Positions 1-6,686 of a stretch of 21,338 nt of DNA are shown here, piece after piece. Within the stretch, counting starts at the first letter, position 1. Each line of letters starts with the position of its first letter. The notes under the pieces were generated by a model, which worked only from the letters and a program-made list of their open reading frames with translations, did not search any database and had not been told where the DNA came from. The stretch is from a virus: positions 1 through 21,338 of IMG/VR virus record IMGVR_UViG_3300012009_000262. The stretch is one strand, 5' to 3'. A program made the translations under genes and the position numbers.

Positions 1-21
1 GATTTTATCTCTTAAAAAAAA

Positions 22-27
22 TATATA
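22..27 (+). promoter_or_regulatory. TATATA element before the first gene
   Basis: TATATA followed by A lies only 5 nt before the ATG at 33, much closer than the 18-24 nt seen at most other such elements here. It may be part of the AT-rich initiation region rather than a promoter. Confidence 0.25.
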
Positions 28-32
28 ATTTT

Positions 33-671
33 ATGTCTCCAGAAAAACTAGCAGAAGATTATGATGATCATCAATTAGAAGAAAATCTTGAAGAGGATAA
101 TCTTGAAGAGGATAATCTTGAAGAGGATAATCTTGAAGAGGATAATCTTGGAAATAATGAAGAAAATGAAAGTGATTTCGAGATTATGTTTAAACAAGGT
201 CAAAATAAACATAAACAAGAAGGTAAACATAGTTTAAGTCGTGATGTTATTTTCCAAGGTAAATTAGAAGAACGGGATGAAAATGAAGAATTTTTAACCA
301 CAGACTTCGAATATAGTGCTGAATTCACTAAAATTGATATTACTTCTATGTCAGATCAGGATGATTTTTTCATTGAAGTAGAATTAGAGCAAGATGTTTA
401 TGAAATTTTAGCGGAAGAAACGAACATTGATTTTACCCAAAATCGGCGTAAACCTAAAAGAGAAGATTTTAATCAATATTATGAAATTTTAACTTCCCGT
501 TTAAAATCCAAATTTACGTATTGTGAGATATTCGTAGCTTTGGCTTATTATTTTACGGATAATATTTTTAACATGTTTAAACTTTTAGATAAAAAGTTCG
601 CTTCCATTATTATTTTGGAACTTAAAGACAAAGGCTATCTAAAGGATATTGGTAATATCAACTTTGTCTAA
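33..671 (+). CDS. Acidic repeat protein; C-terminus possibly gp33-like late-transcription coactivator
   Basis: A 212-residue protein. Residues about 1-55 are extremely acidic and contain four perfect tandem copies of a five-residue unit (E-E-D-N-L), preceded by a four-residue version (E-E-N-L). The middle stays acidic. Residues about 140-212 change to a Lys/Arg-rich, helix-rich segment that starts near N-R-R-K-P-K-R and ends K-G-Y-L-K-D-I-G-N-I-N-F. The spacing of T-Y-x-E, a following Y-F, L-L-x-K and the final hydrophobic tail reminds me of the short gp33 coactivators of T4-like phages, which bridge the gp55 sigma factor and RNA polymerase at late promoters. That resemblance is an inference from memory, and it could be a chance helical pattern. 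The ATG at 33 is the only reasonable start; the ATG pair at 61 is out of frame. RNR begins 17 nt downstream, so the two are probably cotranscribed. Confidence 0.75.
   Translation: MSPEKLAEDYDDHQLEENLEEDNLEEDNLEEDNLEEDNLGNNEENESDFEIMFKQGQNKHKQEGKHSLSRDVIFQGKLEERDENEEFLTTDFEYSAEFTKIDITSMSDQDDFFIEVELEQDVYEILAEETNIDFTQNRRKPKREDFNQYYEILTSRLKSKFTYCEIFVALAYYFTDNIFNMFKLLDKKFASIIILELKDKGYLKDIGNINFV
90..149 (+). repeat. Four perfect 15-bp tandem repeats inside a coding region
   Basis: The 15-bp unit GAAGAGGATAATCTT occurs four times head to tail with no mismatch, preceded at 78-89 by a diverged 12-bp version. It keeps the reading frame and encodes E-E-D-N-L repeats. Perfect identity at the DNA level points to recent slippage or unequal recombination, so copy number could vary between related phages without breaking the gene. 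Confidence 0.95.
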
Positions 672-688
672 AAAATTATAACCTTTAT

Positions 689-3232
689 ATGTATAATAGA
701 GAAGAAGTATTTGCCGCTACGGTAGAGTATTTTAATGGTGATGAATTAGCCGCTAATGTTTGGATCAACAAATATTGTTTAAAAGATTCCGCCGGTAACC
801 TTTATGAAAAAACACCAGCCGATATGCACCGTCGATTGGCTAAAGAATTGGCTCGGATTGAAGCCAATTATCCTCAACCTCTTTCCGAAGAAGAAATATT
901 TGAACTTTTAAAAGATTTTAAATATATTGTTCCTGCTGGGAGTCCTATGGCCGGGATTGGTAACCAACATCAAATAATGTCAATTAGTAACTGTTTTGTC
1001 GTAGGTAATACTCATGAAGATTCTTATGGTAGTATTCTAAAAACTGATCAAGAACTAGTTCAATTATGTAAACGACGAGCGGGAGTGGGTACTACCTTAG
1101 AACATATTCGACCTAAAGGTTCTTCCGTGAAAAACGCAGCTTTAACTTCTACGGGAGTAGTACCTTTTATGGAAAGATATTCCAACAGTATTCGCGAAGT
1201 GGCTCAGTCAGGTCGCAGAGGAGCCTTACTTATTGCTACTCATATTAATTCTATTGACGCTGAAGATTTTATAAATGCTAAGGTCGATTTAAGTAAAGTC
1301 ACTGGTGCTAATATTTCAGTTAAAATTGATGATGAATTTATGCAAGCTGCAATGTCTGATAAGGATTATGTTCAAAAATTTCCTATTCAATCTACTAACC
1401 CTGAAAAAACAAAAACTATTTCCGCTAGAACTTTATGGCAAAAATTGATTCACAATAATTGGTCAAGTGCGGAACCTGGCATCCTATTTTGGTCTACGAT
1501 TAAAAAAGAATCTATTCCAGATTGTTATGCTGATGAAGGATTTGAATCTATCGCCACTAATCCTTGTGGTGAAATAATTTTGTGTAGTGAGGATTCTTGT
1601 AGATTAACCTCCATCAACCTTTTCAGTTATGTTAAAAATCCTTTTACTAATAAAGCCGAATTTGATTGGGATTTATTTGAAAAACATGTACAAATAGCCG
1701 AACGTTTAATGGATGATATTGTGGATTTAGAAATTGAAAAAGTAGATTTAATTTTGAATAAAATTCAACAAGATCCTGAATCTGAGGAAACTAAAAGAAT
1801 TGAATTAAATTTGTGGCAAAATATTAAACGTAAAGCTCAACAAGGAAGAAGAACTGGGTTAGGTGTTACGGGGGAAGGAGATATGTTAGCGGCTTTAAAT
1901 TTGAAATATGGTACAAAAGAAGCCACGAAATTTGCAACTCAAGTTCATCAAACTTTGGCTATAAATGCCTATCGTTCTTCAATTAATATGGCTAAAGAAA
2001 GAGGAGTTTTTCCTATTTTCAATTGGGATAAAGAAAAAGAAAATCCTTTTTTAAATCGCTTATTTGAAGTTGAACCAGACTTAAGGAAAGAAATTCAGAC
2101 TCATGGTCGACGTAATATTGCTTTATTAACCATTGCACCTAATGGTTCAGTTAGTCTTTTAACTCAAACTACTTCGGGTATAGAAAATGTATTTAAACCC
2201 GTTTATAAAAGGCGTAAAAAAGTAAACCCTAATGATAAAAATAGTCGGATTGATTTTATAGATGAGATGGGAGATACTTGGGAAGAATATAATGTTTTTC
2301 ATCATAAATTCAAAGATTGGTTGGAAATTAATGGCTACAATTTTTCAGAGGTTTGTAATATGGAAGATGTTGATTTAGAAGAAATCATCAAAGAATCACC
2401 TTATTATAAAGCTACTTCTGAAGATGTGGATTGGGTCGAAAAGGTTAAAATGCAAGGTCAAATTCAAAAATGGGTAGATCATTCTATTTCAGTTACGGTT
2501 AATTTACCAGCCGAAGCCACTGAAGAAATCGTAGATCAAGTTTATCAAACAGCTTGGCGTGAAGGTTGTAAAGGTATTACTATTTATCGTGAAGGTTCTC
2601 GTTCTGGTGTTTTAGTAGCTAAGAGTAATAAAAATAAAAATAAAGAATCTAACAAAACGGTTAATGAAATCTTAAAAGAAAGTAATGCCCCCCGGCGGCC
2701 TAAAAATTTAGAGTGTGAAATTATTCGCTTTCGAAATAAAGGTGAAAAATGGATTGCTTTTGTAGGTATTTTGAATGGTCGACCTTACGAGGTTTTTACC
2801 GGAGTAGAAGAATCTTTTCCGGTGCCGAAGAATATTAATAAAGCGTTCATTAAAAAAGTAAAAAAGAAGGTGGAAGGGGAAGATGAAAAAAGATATGATC
2901 TTATTTATAAAGATAAGGAAGGTTATGAAATCATCATCACTGGTTTAAGTCGCGCTTTTAATCCTCAATATTGGGATTATGCGAAATTGATTTCTGCTCT
3001 TTTACGACATGAAATGTCAATCCCTAAAGTAATCAACCTTTTAGAAACTTTACATTTGGATGGAGATTTAATTGGAACCTGGAAACAGGGAGTAAAAAGA
3101 GTTTTGAAAAAATTTATTGAAACCGGGACTAAAATTGAAAATAAATGTCCTAAATGTAATCAAGATACCTTAGTCTTCCAAGATGGGTGTGTACAATGTA
3201 TGAATAAAGATTGTGGTTATTCAGCTTGTTAA
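689..3232 (+). CDS. nrdJ: Class II (adenosylcobalamin-dependent) ribonucleotide reductase
   Basis: Reduces ribonucleotides to deoxyribonucleotides for phage DNA synthesis using adenosylcobalamin, so no separate radical subunit is needed and oxygen is not required. The 847 residues have the class II layout. N-terminal redox Cys102 sits in S-I-S-N-C. The N-P-C-G-E active-site motif (291-295) gives the thiyl-radical Cys293 and Glu295, and Cys304, 11 residues on, matches the second redox cysteine. A TSCPD-type segment lies at about 675-800. The C-terminal Zn-ribbon-like tail has cysteines at 820, 823, 834, 837, 842 and 847. Length and all key residues are intact, so it is probably active. It lies 17 nt after the acidic repeat gene and has no obvious Shine-Dalgarno. 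No cobalamin riboswitch is visible upstream. The host would need to make or import B12, which is common in Bacteroidota. Confidence 0.96.
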   Translation: MYNREEVFAATVEYFNGDELAANVWINKYCLKDSAGNLYEKTPADMHRRLAKELARIEANYPQPLSEEEIFELLKDFKYIVPAGSPMAGIGNQHQIMSISNCFVVGNTHEDSYGSILKTDQELVQLCKRRAGVGTTLEHIRPKGSSVKNAALTSTGVVPFMERYSNSIREVAQSGRRGALLIATHINSIDAEDFINAKVDLSKVTGANISVKIDDEFMQAAMSDKDYVQKFPIQSTNPEKTKTISARTLWQKLIHNNWSSAEPGILFWSTIKKESIPDCYADEGFESIATNPCGEIILCSEDSCRLTSINLFSYVKNPFTNKAEFDWDLFEKHVQIAERLMDDIVDLEIEKVDLILNKIQQDPESEETKRIELNLWQNIKRKAQQGRRTGLGVTGEGDMLAALNLKYGTKEATKFATQVHQTLAINAYRSSINMAKERGVFPIFNWDKEKENPFLNRLFEVEPDLRKEIQTHGRRNIALLTIAPNGSVSLLTQTTSGIENVFKPVYKRRKKVNPNDKNSRIDFIDEMGDTWEEYNVFHHKFKDWLEINGYNFSEVCNMEDVDLEEIIKESPYYKATSEDVDWVEKVKMQGQIQKWVDHSISVTVNLPAEATEEIVDQVYQTAWREGCKGITIYREGSRSGVLVAKSNKNKNKESNKTVNEILKESNAPRRPKNLECEIIRFRNKGEKWIAFVGILNGRPYEVFTGVEESFPVPKNINKAFIKKVKKKVEGEDEKRYDLIYKDKEGYEIIITGLSRAFNPQYWDYAKLISALLRHEMSIPKVINLLETLHLDGDLIGTWKQGVKRVLKKFIETGTKIENKCPKCNQDTLVFQDGCVQCMNKDCGYSAC

Positions 3233-3328
3233 TTTTTTTTAAGCAAAAAATAAAATAAATTCTGATTGTTAGTTTGCTGATTTAAAATTTAAGCAGAATC
3301 TATTTAAAAATAAAAGAAAGTTAAAATT

Positions 3329-3514
3329 ATGTTAATTATTCCTGTAAATGGTAATATTGAAAGAGCTCTTAAAAAGTATAAGAATAAGTATAATCGTACT
3401 GGTTTAGGATTAGAATTGCGTCAACGCCAAGAATATAATAAAAAATCTGTGAAATTAAGAGAACAGAAAATTAAGGCAATTTATGCTCAAAAAATGAAAA
3501 ATCAAGAAGAATGA
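3329..3514 (+). CDS. rpsU: Phage-encoded ribosomal protein bS21
   Basis: 61 residues that align along their full length with bacterial bS21, the small basic protein of the 30S platform near the 16S rRNA 3' end. Recognisable elements in order are M-L-I-I-P-V, N-I-E-R-A-L-K-K-Y-K, T-G, E-L-R-x-R-Q, K-K-S-V-K-x-R and K-A-I-Y-A-Q-K. It is slightly shorter than typical Bacteroidota versions, by two residues in the N-terminal loop and a few at the end. Tyr52 sits where Bacteroidota bS21 has the Tyr (about position 54) reported to help hide the anti-Shine-Dalgarno. The leader is A-rich with no GGAGG-like site. The stop overlaps the next start (ATGA, 3511-3514), implying translational coupling. Virus-encoded bS21 is known from large phages; the effect on host translation is inferred. 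Confidence 0.92.
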   Translation: MLIIPVNGNIERALKKYKNKYNRTGLGLELRQRQEYNKKSVKLREQKIKAIYAQKMKNQEE

Positions 3515-3786
3515 AACCTTTGACGTTAGAAGAAATTTATAGTGAACTAAATAACCTTCTAACCTCTGAGAAGTTGTTTGAAGAGCCTTTAGATTTTGAG
3601 AATATTACCGTTAGCGATGCCCTAAGCCAAATTTATAAAGCCACTCACCTCTTAGAATATCGTTTCTATCAGAAAAGGCGTAAAACCAAGGCTGTACCTC
3701 TCCGAAAGATACATACTTTATGTATCAAGCTACTTCAACATGAAAATAAACATATTTTAAATTTTCGTAAGTCAGAGTTAGACTGA
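3511..3786 (+). CDS. Small protein translationally coupled to bS21, function unknown
   Basis: 91 residues that I do not recognise. The first half is acidic and helical (E-E-I-Y-S-E-L, L-F-E-E-P-L-D-F-E). The second half is basic with a K-R-R-K-T-K cluster near residues 56-61, followed by a His/Lys-rich helix. Its ATG overlaps the bS21 stop codon by four bases, so it is probably translated by ribosomes that have just finished bS21, which suggests stoichiometric expression and perhaps a related job at the ribosome or on RNA. No transmembrane segment or metal motif is visible. An accessory translation factor is only one possibility. Confidence 0.75.
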   Translation: MKPLTLEEIYSELNNLLTSEKLFEEPLDFENITVSDALSQIYKATHLLEYRFYQKRRKTKAVPLRKIHTLCIKLLQHENKHILNFRKSELD

Positions 3787-3812
3787 CCCTTTTTTATTTT
3801 TTTTGTTAAAAA

Positions 3813-3826
3813 TGACATTTTTGTCA
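3813..3826. promoter_or_regulatory. Inverted repeat, candidate operator of the ribbon-helix-helix gene
   Basis: TGACA-TTTT-TGTCA is a perfect 5-bp inverted repeat around a 4-bp spacer, 20 bp upstream of the TATATATA element and about 47 bp upstream of the gene for a ribbon-helix-helix protein. RHH regulators commonly bind short inverted repeats and repress their own genes, so an autoregulatory operator is plausible. It could also form a weak RNA hairpin after the preceding gene. Confidence 0.35.
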
Positions 3827-3846
3827 AAAGAGGATTTTAAGTTACT

Positions 3847-3854
3847 TATATATA
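3847..3854 (+). promoter_or_regulatory. TATATATA element, candidate phage promoter
   Basis: TATATATA followed by G, 19 nt before the ATG at 3874 and at the head of a new transcription unit after an 87-nt gap. It fits the recurring TATATA-to-start spacing in this window. Confidence 0.5.
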
Positions 3855-3873
3855 GTAAAAAATAAATTTTGCT

Positions 3874-5208
3874 ATGAAAATTACAAAAACCTTCTCCGTA
3901 GAAAAAAAATTATATGAAAAGTTCGAACAGATTGTGTCTGATCGAAATTTAAATCGTTCCAAATTCATTGAAAGTAAAATCCGAGAATTTGTCCACAATA
4001 ATATTATTATTGATACCGATAGTTTATATTACTATAAATATGAAGATGAGTGTGAAGCTGAAAATGCTAATTCTCCTGATAGTTGTGTCTGGAAAAAGAA
4101 AACTCAAACTGACTATGTTAAGATTGTCGAAACTGAATTAAATAATGAAGGAGAACTCTTTGTTAATTTAGATGATGGTAATCGTTTGCGTTATGATTTG
4201 TTTGAAAAAGCTTATGAAATTGCCGTCGAACCGCAAAACTTTTTTACCAAAGGAGCCACTCCTATTGGAGAACAAATAAAAAATAGTTTGGAAAAGGTAG
4301 AGAAATTTAAAAAATCAGAAGATGATTTGGATAGTTTGGCAACTAGAGTTAATATAAATAATGATCCTTTTTTAGGGAGAGGACCTGAAGATTTAGAAAA
4401 CTCTGACAGAAACTTCAAAGCCGATGGTTTTTGGAATCAAAGTTGTGCTAAAACTCAAACCCAATCAGATAAACCGCAAGTCTCTGACCTATTTGAGCAA
4501 CCTTCTCTAAACGCTGATAAAATTTCGGAAGCCGTTGAACAATTTGAAGTAGAAAGTACCGTTAAATCCATTATAATTAGAGAAATCAAAGAAAATCCTG
4601 ACAATAATAAATATACTTTAGCGAAAGAAGATTTTGGATATCCTTTGACTCGGCTAGCTAACCGTTGGAAACAGAAAAAGAGTGAAACGGTGATAGGTAT
4701 GTTTCAAGATATGTTAGTTGAACATAATATCAATGCCAGTAATAAATATCCTTTTGAAGCGGAATATCTTGATTCCGAGATTAAAATCACTACCCCTGAA
4801 AGCTCTGAATATTTTCTAATTATAATTCAAGTGGGGTATAAGAAAGATATTTCACTAGATAATGATGGTAAATCTAATACGGTGGCCGCTAAAATTGTTT
4901 TTGAAACAGATGATTTATCTAATCAAGAATTTTATGTTTATAGTACAGAACCTAAACAATTAGTCTTTATGTTGGAAGCTTATTTAGAATATTTCCGCCA
5001 AAAGATTCACCTAACATTAGATTCGACATTGGAAGTTCTTATTCCTTCGGAATCAATGGATAAAGAATATAAAAATGAAAATATATCGGAAGTCAGTTAT
5101 GGCACGCTATATAAAAATACTAAAATTGGCATTAATGATCTTAGCGAAGTGAAAGATCTCTTAGAAAATATTAAAGATGATTTAACTAATGAAGACGATA
5201 TTAATTAG
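3874..5208 (+). CDS. Ribbon-helix-helix N-terminus with large unknown C-terminal region
   Basis: 444 residues. Residues about 1-45 look like a ribbon-helix-helix DNA-binding fold: a short strand (K-I-T-K-T-F-S-V), a helix containing K-K-L-Y-E-K-F-E-Q-I-V, a turn (N-L-N-R-S-K-F-I) and a second helix, typical of Arc/CopG-type proteins that dimerise and insert a beta ribbon into the major groove. The remainder is acidic. A probably disordered middle spans about 110-230, and a C-terminal globular region (about 235-420) is unlike families I know. The last 20 nt overlap the start of the gp47-like gene, so the two are coupled. The size, about five times that of a plain RHH repressor, suggests a DNA-bound scaffold or replication/recombination accessory rather than a simple regulator; that is inference. 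Confidence 0.75.
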   Translation: MKITKTFSVEKKLYEKFEQIVSDRNLNRSKFIESKIREFVHNNIIIDTDSLYYYKYEDECEAENANSPDSCVWKKKTQTDYVKIVETELNNEGELFVNLDDGNRLRYDLFEKAYEIAVEPQNFFTKGATPIGEQIKNSLEKVEKFKKSEDDLDSLATRVNINNDPFLGRGPEDLENSDRNFKADGFWNQSCAKTQTQSDKPQVSDLFEQPSLNADKISEAVEQFEVESTVKSIIIREIKENPDNNKYTLAKEDFGYPLTRLANRWKQKKSETVIGMFQDMLVEHNINASNKYPFEAEYLDSEIKITTPESSEYFLIIIQVGYKKDISLDNDGKSNTVAAKIVFETDDLSNQEFYVYSTEPKQLVFMLEAYLEYFRQKIHLTLDSTLEVLIPSESMDKEYKNENISEVSYGTLYKNTKIGINDLSEVKDLLENIKDDLTNEDDIN

Positions 5209-6106
5209 TAATACTTTATTTGGTTATAAGAATAATAATCTAGAATGGTTGAAAATAATGGCTAATTATTTCAACCATTCTTTTATTCCTTATTTAAAAA
5301 ATAATGATATTGATCAAGTTATTCATGCGGGTAATCTTTTTGTCAACACTAATCTTAATATTCAAACACTTAATTTAGTTCAAGATTTATTCACTAAAAT
5401 TACTCAACATTGTAATTTGAAGTTAATGGTAGGACACAAAGATCGGATTCGAAAGAATAGTATCAATGCTTTTAATATTTTCAAAGGCTTAACTAATATT
5501 GAAATTATTACTCAACCTCAACAAGAAGGTCTTATTTCTTATTTACCTTATAGTAAAAATATTGCGACTCAAATTACAGAGTATGAAAATCAATACCTAG
5601 TTTTAAATAACCAAATAGAGGTTAGTGAACAAACTATTTTTAATGGTTATTTCCTTCAACACCAAATTAAAGACCAACAATATTTTATTGGAGCACCTTA
5701 TTCTCTAAACTATAACCACCAAGGTGGATTTTTAGTTCTAGATTCAAAGACAAATAAAATTGAATATGTATTAAATGAATATAGTCCTCAATATGTGATA
5801 CTATCTCTCCGAACAGAGCAAGACTTAGATAATTTAGATCCAGTTTTTTTAGGTCAAAATTTTGTCAAATTAGAAATTGACAAAAAATTGTGGGAAAATT
5901 TAGGCACTAAACTAAGAGTGGTTTTAGCTCAATATCCTGTGGAAGAAGTTACTTACCAAGAAGAAGAAAAACCTAAACTTTTACCCGACACTGAAGAACT
6001 TCATTTAGAAGAAATGGTTCGAAAACATATTACTCAAAATAATAATCCCAACCTTATAACTGAATTTGAACATATTTTAAACCTTTACCATAGGAAAATT
6101 TCCTAG
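5189..6106 (+). CDS. gp47/SbcD-like metallophosphatase homologue with degenerate active site
   Basis: 305 residues with the order of elements of the T4 gp47/SbcD/Mre11 nuclease subunit, the partner of the gp46/SbcC ATPase in double-strand-end processing. The framework is clear: I-L-I-S-x-x-x-x-G at 4-12, A-G-x-L-F at 47-51, V-G-x-x-D at 81-85, then G-Y-F-L at 153-156 followed by the strand pattern Y-F-I-G-A-P-Y-S-L. The canonical ligands are replaced: Asn8 for Asp, Leu10 for His, Asn49 for Asp, His83 for Asn, Lys84 for His, and G-Y-F-L for G-H-x-H. Only Asp85 of the G-N-H-D block remains. It is therefore probably catalytically dead or altered, acting as a structural subunit. No gp46 gene follows. 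It overlaps the upstream RHH gene by 20 nt. Confidence 0.65.
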   Translation: MKTILISNTLFGYKNNNLEWLKIMANYFNHSFIPYLKNNDIDQVIHAGNLFVNTNLNIQTLNLVQDLFTKITQHCNLKLMVGHKDRIRKNSINAFNIFKGLTNIEIITQPQQEGLISYLPYSKNIATQITEYENQYLVLNNQIEVSEQTIFNGYFLQHQIKDQQYFIGAPYSLNYNHQGGFLVLDSKTNKIEYVLNEYSPQYVILSLRTEQDLDNLDPVFLGQNFVKLEIDKKLWENLGTKLRVVLAQYPVEEVTYQEEEKPKLLPDTEELHLEEMVRKHITQNNNPNLITEFEHILNLYHRKIS

Positions 6107-6159
6107 AAACTTTATGGAACCTTATTTAGATTTAGTTTGGATGGCCACTAAAACTTATC

Positions 6160-6639
6160 TTATCGGTAAGTACTAAAAATTTGTTGTGACTTTTGTCCCA
6201 AAGGAATTAAAGCTTGTTTATTAATTTTTTCGAACATTTCTACGGAAACCACTTCCACTTCTTGGAAATTACCTGTAGGTTGCGGATCAGTTAATGTTGG
6301 AGTTGATTGAGTTCTGACTACTTCATTTAAGTTCTCTTCCGCTAAATATTGGTTTAAGCCATTAGGATCTAAATCTTTTTTCTTTTTCCGAATTGGATTT
6401 TGATTATGAGAATTTTGAACCACTCCATTAATGCGGGTTTCAAATTCTACATAATTAGGATCCCAACCATCATTCACATTTTCTTGAATTTGGTATGATG
6501 AAACATCAGGAGTTTCATTCAAAGAAGGTAAATCACCGTATTGGGGGGTTTCATTCAAAGGTTTTAATTCCTCTTCTTCTTTGTTTTCTTGAATATTGCG
6601 GAATAAATTTAAATAATCTTCATTTAATTGTTCAGACAT
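6160..6639 (-). CDS. Acidic, largely disordered protein of unknown function
   Basis: 159 residues that I do not recognise, low in hydrophobic core residues and rich in Glu, Asn, Gln and Pro. A repeated phrase (L-N-E-T-P) occurs near residues 28 and 40, and an R-K-K-K-K patch lies near 84-88. The first residues contain Q-L-N-E and then L-F-R-N-I-Q-E, both matching the [LI]-x-E cleavage pattern of T4-type prohead proteases; this fits the idea of a packaged, processed internal or scaffold-like protein but is not proof. It is the last gene of the leftward block, with its own TATATATA element 22 nt upstream and an AAAGGA just before the start, unusual here. Its 3' end converges on the gp47-like gene with about 50 nt between. 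Confidence 0.65.
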   Translation of the reverse strand: MSEQLNEDYLNLFRNIQENKEEEELKPLNETPQYGDLPSLNETPDVSSYQIQENVNDGWDPNYVEFETRINGVVQNSHNQNPIRKKKKDLDPNGLNQYLAEENLNEVVRTQSTPTLTDPQPTGNFQEVEVVSVEMFEKINKQALIPLGQKSQQIFSTYR

Positions 6640-6661
6640 GTCCTTTCATTCTTTTTAATGG

Positions 6662-6669
6662 TATATATA
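6662..6669 (-). promoter_or_regulatory. TATATATA element upstream of the 159-aa gene
   Basis: TATATATA lies 22 nt before the ATG at 6639, read on the minus strand, and fits the spacing seen at other unit starts. It lies inside the short gap after the 371-aa gene, so the 159-aa gene may have its own transcript. Confidence 0.45.
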
Positions 6670-6686
6670 GGATTTTTAAACTCCCT

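Noticed and set aside
78-149. Short tandem repeats considered as a CRISPR or iteron array
   Set aside because: The repeats are contiguous without spacers, in frame and coding, so they are a protein repeat.
600-700. Cobalamin riboswitch upstream of the RNR gene
   Set aside because: The gap is only 17 nt and upstream sequence is coding; no room for the conserved structure.
3240-3328. Inverted pair ATTCTG / CAGAAT before bS21
   Set aside because: Short arms separated by a long loop in AT-rich sequence; no convincing regulatory structure.
6114-6176. 20-codon open frame just after the gp47-like gene (M-E-P-Y-L-D-L-V-W)
   Set aside because: Too short to support, no partner signals, and its end overlaps the convergent 159-aa gene. 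It could be a real microprotein or a gene remnant, but nothing shows it.
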